Part shown: piece after piece, positions 59,009-64,000 of the stretch
How positions within the stretch are numbered: the first letter of the stretch is position 1
Layout: each line of letters begins with the position of its first letter
Assembly (NCBI RefSeq): GCF_024808255.1
Contig: NZ_JANTYS010000027.1
Span: forward strand, 20,341 to 84,340
Length of the DNA: 64,000 bases
Reading direction: 5' to 3'
Source: Mucilaginibacter dorajii
GTDB taxonomy: Bacteria > Bacteroidota > Bacteroidia > Sphingobacteriales > Sphingobacteriaceae
Position numbers and translations under genes: made by a program
The notes under the pieces: model-generated
The model's database searches: none
Told to the model about the DNA's origin: nothing
What the model saw: only the letters and a program-made list of their open reading frames with translations

Positions 59009-60112
59009 ATGAGCGAGAATCAACTTTTAGAATCAATTGAACGTTACTTTAACGGCGAAATGACCGCCGAAGAACGTACCCAGTTTGAATTGCTGCGTAA
59101 AAAAGATGCCAATGTTGATAGCAAGGTAGTTGAGCATAAATTGTTTATTGGTCTAATAAAACAATATGGCGAGCGCATAGAGCTTGAAAAACGGCTTGAT
59201 GCTATCCATAACGAAATTGATGTGCACTCGCTTAAAGAGGAGCTCCTGATAAAACCCAACTGGATAGTGAACATGTGGAGGCATCACCACTCAAAGATAT
59301 CTGTTGCCGCTTCAATTGCGATATTTGCTGCGTTAACTACTTTGTTTTTTACAGGTAAGTTGAGTAACCATGATTCTACCTTTGTTGAATTGGTTCAAAA
59401 GGTTGATCGTTTATCTACTCAAACACATCAGCTGGATCTTAAGACAAATACCTTAGCTAAGCAGGGTGTTACTAAATCAAATAAAATTGAAAATCCGGGC
59501 AACTTTAGAGGTACAGGGTTTGCGTTATCATCAAACGGATATATAGCAACTAACTACCATGTTGTAAAAGATGCCGATTCCATCTATGTTCAAAATGCCG
59601 TTGGCGAATCATTTCATGCCAAGGTTATTTATACCGAGCCTGGATATGATTTAGCTATTTTGCAGATAAACGACCCCACATTTAAAGACTTAGGTAATGT
59701 ACCTTATAACTTTAAAAGATCGGTTAGTGATCTTGGCGAAAACGTTTACACATTTGGTTTTCCAGGTGGCGAAGAAGTTTTTGGCCCGGGTGCCTTAACT
59801 GCCGAAACCGGTTATCGTGGTGATACTTTAAATTACCAGGTATCAATTCCGGTTGATCATGGTAATAGTGGCGGGCCGCTGTTAGATGATAAAGGGAACC
59901 TGATAGGCGTTATCCGTGGTTTACAAACCCAGGTGGCTGGTGCTGCGTTTGCTGTAAAATCTGCCTATTTATTAAAGACCATACAAAACATTCCGTCAGA
60001 CTCATTAACAAAATCATTGACCCTAAGCACCAAAAATACATTGGCAGGTTTAAGCCGTACACAACAGCTTAAAAAGCTAAAAAACTATGTATTTATGGTT
60101 AAGGTGTATTAA
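59009..60112 (+). CDS. Anti-sigma-like, one-pass membrane trypsin-family protease
   Basis: A 367-residue protein. Residues 1-95 are cytoplasmic and helical (LLESIERYFNGEMTAEERTQFELL resembles Bacteroidota anti-sigma N-termini). A single membrane helix at about 97-116 follows, then a short coiled coil (about 124-152) and a trypsin-like domain (165-367) with His184 (TNYHVV), Asp214 (GYDLAIL) and Ser288 (HGNSGGPL). No PDZ domain is seen, unlike DegP. The upstream frame to 58952 overlaps the sigma gene; I choose the ATG at 59009, preceded by AAAGGAG (58993-58999), rare here. Periplasmic cleavage events could free the sigma factor. The fusion function is inferred. Confidence 0.85.
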   Translation: MSENQLLESIERYFNGEMTAEERTQFELLRKKDANVDSKVVEHKLFIGLIKQYGERIELEKRLDAIHNEIDVHSLKEELLIKPNWIVNMWRHHHSKISVAASIAIFAALTTLFFTGKLSNHDSTFVELVQKVDRLSTQTHQLDLKTNTLAKQGVTKSNKIENPGNFRGTGFALSSNGYIATNYHVVKDADSIYVQNAVGESFHAKVIYTEPGYDLAILQINDPTFKDLGNVPYNFKRSVSDLGENVYTFGFPGGEEVFGPGALTAETGYRGDTLNYQVSIPVDHGNSGGPLLDDKGNLIGVIRGLQTQVAGAAFAVKSAYLLKTIQNIPSDSLTKSLTLSTKNTLAGLSRTQQLKKLKNYVFMVKVY

Positions 60113-60147
60113 TAAAGCCCAATTCCAATAAAAATTAATAATTAAAA

Positions 60148-60176
60148 AGAGATACCGCAGGGTGTCTCTTTTTTTT
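60148..60176 (+). terminator. Rho-independent terminator of the sigma operon
   Basis: The stem AGAGATACC / GGTGTCTCT (one G-T/A mismatch region) with a 4-base loop is followed by eight T, 36 bp after the protease stop codon. Confidence 0.8.
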
Positions 60177-60270
60177 GGGACAAGGATTTTTGGACAAAGG
60201 AGCAATGATTTTTGACGAAGGGCTTTCGCAACTAAAAAATTACGGATTTATAGATCCAGGTACATTAGGC

Positions 60271-60442
60271 ACCTGTATTGAGCAACAACAGGCACCAATA
60301 TTTGGAAGCGCTTAAATTGCGCGATATATCAGTTTGTGTTAACCTTGTAAAAATGTAAAATATTGATTATTAGGTATTTATAAAATATATATCTGAAATG
60401 TGTTAAGTTATGTTAACCCAATTAGAGGCGTTTGTCCCGTTG
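60271..60442 (+). repeat. Dispersed ~170-bp intergenic repeat, copy B
   Basis: Aligns with 9331-9502 in the same orientation; see that entry. It differs by scattered substitutions and small indels, so the duplication is not recent. Confidence 0.8.
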
Positions 60443-60487
60443 TAAATCCTGCTAATCCTTTAATTCTGTAAATTCCGGTTCAGACAG
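60443..60487. repeat. Half of the GGTTCAGACA repeat
   Basis: TAAATCCTGCTAATCCTTTAATTCTGTAAATT ending in CCGGTTCAGACA resembles the right half of 30553-30677. It runs up to the nuoD stop codon. Confidence 0.6.
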
Positions 60488-60488
60488 C

Positions 60489-61691
60489 TTACCTATCAAC
60501 CTCGCCCAGCACAAAATCTATCGAGCCAACTATCGCAATTAAATCGGCAATGAGTACCCCTTTTGAAAGTTCGGGGAGTACGGATAAGTTGTTGAAGCTT
60601 GGCCCGCGGGATTTTACACGTGTGGGGATTTCTGATTTTCCGTCGCACACAAAATAGAAGCCCAATTCGCCTTTGGCACCTTCGCAACGTACGTAGTAGT
60701 CCTGTGCCTTAGGGATGGTTTTACGGGGCATTTTGGCGCGTGGGTCAAAATCGGGCGTACGTTTCAATTCTTTTTGCAGGCGATCAAGACATTGCTCTAC
60801 AATTCTTAACGACTGCTCTATTTCATCAACCCTAACTTTATACCGGTCCCAGCAATCGCCAACTTTGCCCATAAGGCCCGTACCTACCGGAATTTCAAAA
60901 TCAAGTTCGGGATAAGCCGAGTAGTTATCAATACGGCGCAAATCCCATTTTAAACCGGATGCCCGCAACATAGGGCCGCTGCAGCCATAGTTTATGGCCA
61001 CATCAAGCGGCAATACGCCAATATTGGCCGTGCGGGATATGAATACCTGGTTATCGGTTAATAGTTGATTAAGCTCAACCATTTTGGGCTTAAAGTATTC
61101 TACAAAATCGCGGCAGCGTTCTTCAAAACCAACCGGCAGATCATAAAACAAACCACCAACCCAAATATAATTATACAGCATGCGCGAGCCAGAGGCCCAC
61201 TCCAGCATGCCCATAATGTGTTCACGATCTCTAAAGCACCATAAAAAGGGGGTGAAAGCACCAATATCGATACCATAAGTACCTATGGCTATAAGGTGCG
61301 ATGCGATGCGGTTAAGCTCGCAAACCAGTACACGGATGTACTCTATCCGTTTGGGGATATCTTTATCAATGCCCATCATCCGTTCAACGCCCATTACAAA
61401 GGCATGGCTGTTATTCATAGACGCCAGGTAATCAAGTCTATCGGTAAAGGGGATGGTTTGCTGGTAGGTTAGTGATTCGGCATGTTTTTCAAAACAGCGG
61501 TGCAGGTAGCCAATGTGGGGGATAACTTCTTTAACTATTTCGCCATCGGTTATTAGCTCCAGGCGTAAAACACCATGGGTGGAGGGGTGTTGCGGCCCCA
61601 TATTAAGCACCATATCCTCTACGCTGGCATCAGCAATTTTTTTATTGTAATTAATTAATGCCTCTTCGTATTTAGAATTAGTGATCACCAT
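60489..61691 (-). CDS. nuoD: NADH-quinone oxidoreductase subunit D
   Basis: A 400-residue hydrophilic subunit of complex I at the quinone site. The family hallmarks are MGPQHPSTHGVLRLELITDGEIV, PHIGYLHRCFEKHAE, DRLDYLASMNN, ELNRIASHL, GASGS-like EWASGSRMLYNYIWVGG and the terminal VGSIDFVLGEVDR. All quinone-site residues I can check (His, Tyr, Asp in the N-terminal part) look intact. It stands alone: no other nuo gene is adjacent. The frame opens at 61778, but the ATG at 61691 fits the family start. Confidence 0.94.
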   Translation of the reverse strand: MVITNSKYEEALINYNKKIADASVEDMVLNMGPQHPSTHGVLRLELITDGEIVKEVIPHIGYLHRCFEKHAESLTYQQTIPFTDRLDYLASMNNSHAFVMGVERMMGIDKDIPKRIEYIRVLVCELNRIASHLIAIGTYGIDIGAFTPFLWCFRDREHIMGMLEWASGSRMLYNYIWVGGLFYDLPVGFEERCRDFVEYFKPKMVELNQLLTDNQVFISRTANIGVLPLDVAINYGCSGPMLRASGLKWDLRRIDNYSAYPELDFEIPVGTGLMGKVGDCWDRYKVRVDEIEQSLRIVEQCLDRLQKELKRTPDFDPRAKMPRKTIPKAQDYYVRCEGAKGELGFYFVCDGKSEIPTRVKSRGPSFNNLSVLPELSKGVLIADLIAIVGSIDFVLGEVDR

Positions 61692-61793
61692 AGATAAAAT
61701 GCCGGTAAATATAAAACCCGACCTACAAGATCGGGTTTCAAAAATCAGTTTTTTTTCTGTTAATCCGGCTAAATCCAAGAAAATTAATGCTGA

Positions 61794-62651
61794 TTAGGCA
61801 TATTTTTTACCTGTTAATGTTTCACTCAGTTTTGAGCTTTGGGTAGCTAACCAGGCATAGCTATACATGGCAACCGCTTTTAATTTGCTTTGACGGCTTT
61901 TAAACGTCCACACATCCTGCATAAATTCCTTATGGTTTTTTTTGTTCAGGGTATCAAAAGCCACCGAAATGGTTGGTGTTAACGAGTAAGCCGTATGCCA
62001 TGTACCGAAAGGGATGAACAAGGTTTCGCCGGGACCTACCACAAAGTTGATTGGGGTAGCATCTTTAAACAAAGGGTGTTTTTCGTAATCGGGCTCAAAA
62101 ACGTTCACTTCCGAGCGCCATGGATCATCGGGACGCGGGTATAACAAATGTTCTTGTCCGCGCGGAAAAACGGTGAAGCGTTTTTCGCCATAAAGCTGGG
62201 TGATCCAGGCGTTAAGGTGATAATAATCGATATGCATGTACGGAAACCTGCCGCCCGGGCCGCCAATAAACATTTCGGTGGCGCCGCCCCATTTACCAAC
62301 GCTGAACATTTTATTTTTGAGCCAGTTTGGAGATGCGTAGTTTAAATCCAGCGGATCTAACAGGGGCATAAGCTCTGGTATGGTTGCGGGGATATCAAAA
62401 ATAATGGGGTATACTGCCGGTTTTTCTTCGGTGCTGGCCTCTACCATATCCATAGCTTCTTTTATGGTTAGGGTTTTGCCACGTACATCGGTTTTACGGT
62501 CGGGGTAGTTTTCGCGGAACCAATCGGGCGTAAACAGGCCATTTGCTTTCCAAACTTTGGCTGCATTAGTAAAAACCAGCGGAATGCCAGGTTTGTAATG
62601 CTCTTCCATAAATTCTTCGTAGGTGATGTTATCTCTCCTGATGATGTCCAT
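61794..62651 (-). CDS. JmjC-like cupin protein
   Basis: A 285-residue cupin_8/JmjC-fold protein. FPYMHIDYYHLNAWITQLYGEKRFTVFP gives the HxD pair, and GETLFIPFGTWHTAYSL gives the distal His, as in Fe(II)/2-oxoglutarate oxygenases that hydroxylate proteins or RNA. Substrate unknown. Codon use resembles its neighbours. It lies 102 bp upstream of nuoD on the same strand and may be co-transcribed. Confidence 0.9.
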   Translation of the reverse strand: MDIIRRDNITYEEFMEEHYKPGIPLVFTNAAKVWKANGLFTPDWFRENYPDRKTDVRGKTLTIKEAMDMVEASTEEKPAVYPIIFDIPATIPELMPLLDPLDLNYASPNWLKNKMFSVGKWGGATEMFIGGPGGRFPYMHIDYYHLNAWITQLYGEKRFTVFPRGQEHLLYPRPDDPWRSEVNVFEPDYEKHPLFKDATPINFVVGPGETLFIPFGTWHTAYSLTPTISVAFDTLNKKNHKEFMQDVWTFKSRQSKLKAVAMYSYAWLATQSSKLSETLTGKKYA

Positions 62652-62777
62652 GTTTAGGAAATTAGGTTTTGTACAATCTTAAGTAAAATATTTAAGTAAT
62701 TGAACGGGATTTAAGCGATATTTTATTACCACTAATACGATGTTTTTACGGGATAAAGGAATTAATGTTATGGAATC

Positions 62778-63758
62778 TTATGCGAGTTTGGTGATGCTGT
62801 CGCATTGCCCGGTATAATAAAAATACTTTTCGAGCACCAGTAAGGAGATCAGATCTTCTTGTTGCTTATTCAAAAACTGCTTTACATGCGCATTGGCATT
62901 TTTGATGATTGCCTGCGCTTTATCGGGGTTATTGATGTAATGCCGAAGTTTTTCTTCCAGATCGGTAAAATCATCCTTGATTTGAATATAATGATGATTG
63001 GCAATCAATCGCCCCTCCATAAACCAGGTTTCGTATTTGGGTTTGGGCATTACGGCGATTGAGTTTGACGACATGATCCATTTTAAATTGGTGGCCACAT
63101 CGTTACCCTCTAAGCTCAGGATAAATTTATAATCAAGGTGATCAATAATATTGATCTTTGGCTTTAACCAGTCGGGGTTGCCTCCGTGTTTGTTAACCTG
63201 TCCTAAATCGCAAAGCGCGTTGTTAAAATACATGTCCATAAACCTGATGCGGTGTGGCTGGCTCATCACACCTCGACCAATAAGCAAATCCTTTTTTGCC
63301 GCAAATTCTTTATGTTCGTTTACAAAAAGGAAATGCCTTTTCTTGTCCAGCTTCAATAATATGGCGTTTTGGTTATCATCACTTATCGGTCGACTTTTTT
63401 GAATAGTAGGTTTAGGTTCTATATGGATAATATCGCCCAAAAGAAAATTTAACTTCAGGTTGCTTTTAAAATAGCGCCAGTATTCAAATAGATCAAAATT
63501 ATAGGCCTTGGGGCTATTGAAAACTTTTAACTCTTTTATGGCAAAAGCATCATCATTAATAGCCGAAACGGTTTGCAGTTTGTTGTAATAATTTACCCTA
63601 TCAAGTATTGCTGCCTTATCATAATTCCTGATTGTTTTAAGCTTGCTGTTCAGTAGTTTTTGATATAGAAAGATAGGTACAGCCTGTCTGAAGATGTTTA
63701 AACCGTAGTAGGGGATCTTATTTTTTTTTACGGCGATATATAAATTCCTAAAACCCAT
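62778..63758 (-). CDS. Glycosyl transferase family 90 (CAP10-like)
   Basis: A 326-residue protein resembling LPS-modifying CAP10/GT90 enzymes. The C-terminal half shows the usual landmarks: YKFILSLEGNDVATNLKWIMSSNSIAVMPKP, then ETWFMEGRLIANHHYI, then DFTDLEEKLRHYINNPDKAQAI. The donor and acceptor cannot be named; such enzymes often add xylose or other sugars to cell-surface glycans. Transcribed alone toward the JmjC-like gene. Confidence 0.85.
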   Translation of the reverse strand: MGFRNLYIAVKKNKIPYYGLNIFRQAVPIFLYQKLLNSKLKTIRNYDKAAILDRVNYYNKLQTVSAINDDAFAIKELKVFNSPKAYNFDLFEYWRYFKSNLKLNFLLGDIIHIEPKPTIQKSRPISDDNQNAILLKLDKKRHFLFVNEHKEFAAKKDLLIGRGVMSQPHRIRFMDMYFNNALCDLGQVNKHGGNPDWLKPKINIIDHLDYKFILSLEGNDVATNLKWIMSSNSIAVMPKPKYETWFMEGRLIANHHYIQIKDDFTDLEEKLRHYINNPDKAQAIIKNANAHVKQFLNKQQEDLISLLVLEKYFYYTGQCDSITKLA

Positions 63759-63786
63759 GTGCTGATCTGTGCAGCAAAGCTACAAA

Positions 63787-63904
63787 TTTCTTTACTTCGC
63801 GTCATTGGTCATTTCGCTGCACTGTCATTTGCTTCGCGTCATTAGGTCATTTTGCATCTCAAAATAGTTCGAAATAATTAAAACAATAACATGCACAAGC
63901 AATT
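63787..63904. repeat. GTCATT-type repeat, left part of end element
   Basis: Contains TTCGCGTCATTGGTCATTTCGCTGCACTGTCATT and similar units (63797-63852), then a 50-base unique spacer with AAATAGTTCGAAATAATTAAAAC. It leads into the tandem array of the complementary heptamer. Confidence 0.7.
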
Positions 63905-64000
63905 CTGACTAATGACTAATGACTAATGACTAATGACTAATGACTAATGACTAATGACTAATGACTAATGACTAATGACTAATGACTAATGACTAATGAC
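63905..64000. repeat. Heptamer tandem array, TGACTAA x about 13, continues beyond window
   Basis: Perfect copies of the 7-mer TGACTAA fill the last 96 bases, about 13.7 copies so far. The unit is the complement of the TTAGTCA core of the GTCATT repeats at its left, so the array looks like an expanded right arm of that element. Confidence 0.95.

Larger units (their letters stand above)
60113..60488. other. 376-bp gap of repeats between protease and nuoD
   Basis: Holds the terminator, a GGACAAAGG-type short repeat (about 60177-60220, related to 8380-8414), copy B of the 170-bp repeat and a fragment of the GGTTCAGACA repeat. No gene. Confidence 0.6.

Noticed and set aside
63905..64000. Regular tandem units that could suggest a CRISPR array (also 39940-40033)
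   Set aside because: Units are contiguous 7-mers with no spacers, and no cas genes are present.

Overview
The window looks like chromosomal DNA of a Bacteroidota bacterium of the Sphingobacteriaceae, most like Mucilaginibacter or Pedobacter. The signs are three very large secreted proteins with type IX secretion (T9SS) C-terminal signals, a gldC gene, a CcmE/CcmF pair of Bacteroidota type, promoters of the TAnnTTTG class, almost no Shine-Dalgarno sequences, and many gene-free gaps filled with several families of dispersed inverted repeats. No tRNA, rRNA, CRISPR array, prophage or intact insertion sequence was seen. The assignment rests on reading the sequence, not on database searches.

Layout. 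1-8.2 kb: a minus-strand set (DUF2007-like protein, glycosylasparaginase, CutC cut off by the window edge), a divergent WYL regulator, small housekeeping or accessory genes (EVE, SRPBCC, effector-binding), dihydroorotase, and an HxlR regulator divergent from an NmrA-type oxidoreductase. 8.4-12.3 kb: an outer-membrane barrel, an RhlE-type RNA helicase, two small membrane proteins and gldC. 12.4-19.2 kb: a signalling cluster of two hybrid histidine kinases around cheR and cheB with no chemoreceptor in sight. 19.8-33.7 kb: a cytochrome c maturation set (ccmB ... ccmC, ccmD, ccmE, ccmF), with glutamate dehydrogenase between ccmD and ccmE. ccmB is separated from ccmC by about 7 kb that holds a porin / Rieske / imelysin / di-heme oxidoreductase module, probably for iron handling. 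33.7-39.9 kb: housekeeping genes (PhyH-like, hydrolase, DUF2520, ferredoxin, IscX, KdsC, Maf, DUF4136 lipoprotein). 40-53.2 kb: three paralogous T9SS cargo proteins of 1,053-1,289 residues, one small exported protein and a lone RecA-like ATPase with a C-terminal helix-turn-helix. 53.4-56.9 kb: a ModF-like double ABC ATPase and small proteins. 57.0-60.1 kb: an ECF sigma system (below). 60.5-63.8 kb: a solitary nuoD, a JmjC-like cupin and a GT90-type glycosyltransferase. The window ends in a 7-bp tandem repeat.

The most interesting locus is 57.0-60.1 kb. An ECF-type sigma factor is followed 14 bp later by one protein that appears to join a cytoplasmic anti-sigma-like segment, one transmembrane helix, a short coiled coil and a periplasmic trypsin-like protease with an intact His-Asp-Ser triad. 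Divergent from it lie three tandem paralogous mini-lipoproteins whose mature part is almost wholly a K-x-D-S-x pentapeptide repeat. A bipartite element, GGGTTAC-N15(16)-GTATTAA, stands upstream of each lipoprotein gene and twice upstream of the sigma gene. I infer an autoregulated envelope-stress regulon in which a membrane-anchored protease is fused to, or acts as, the anti-sigma factor.
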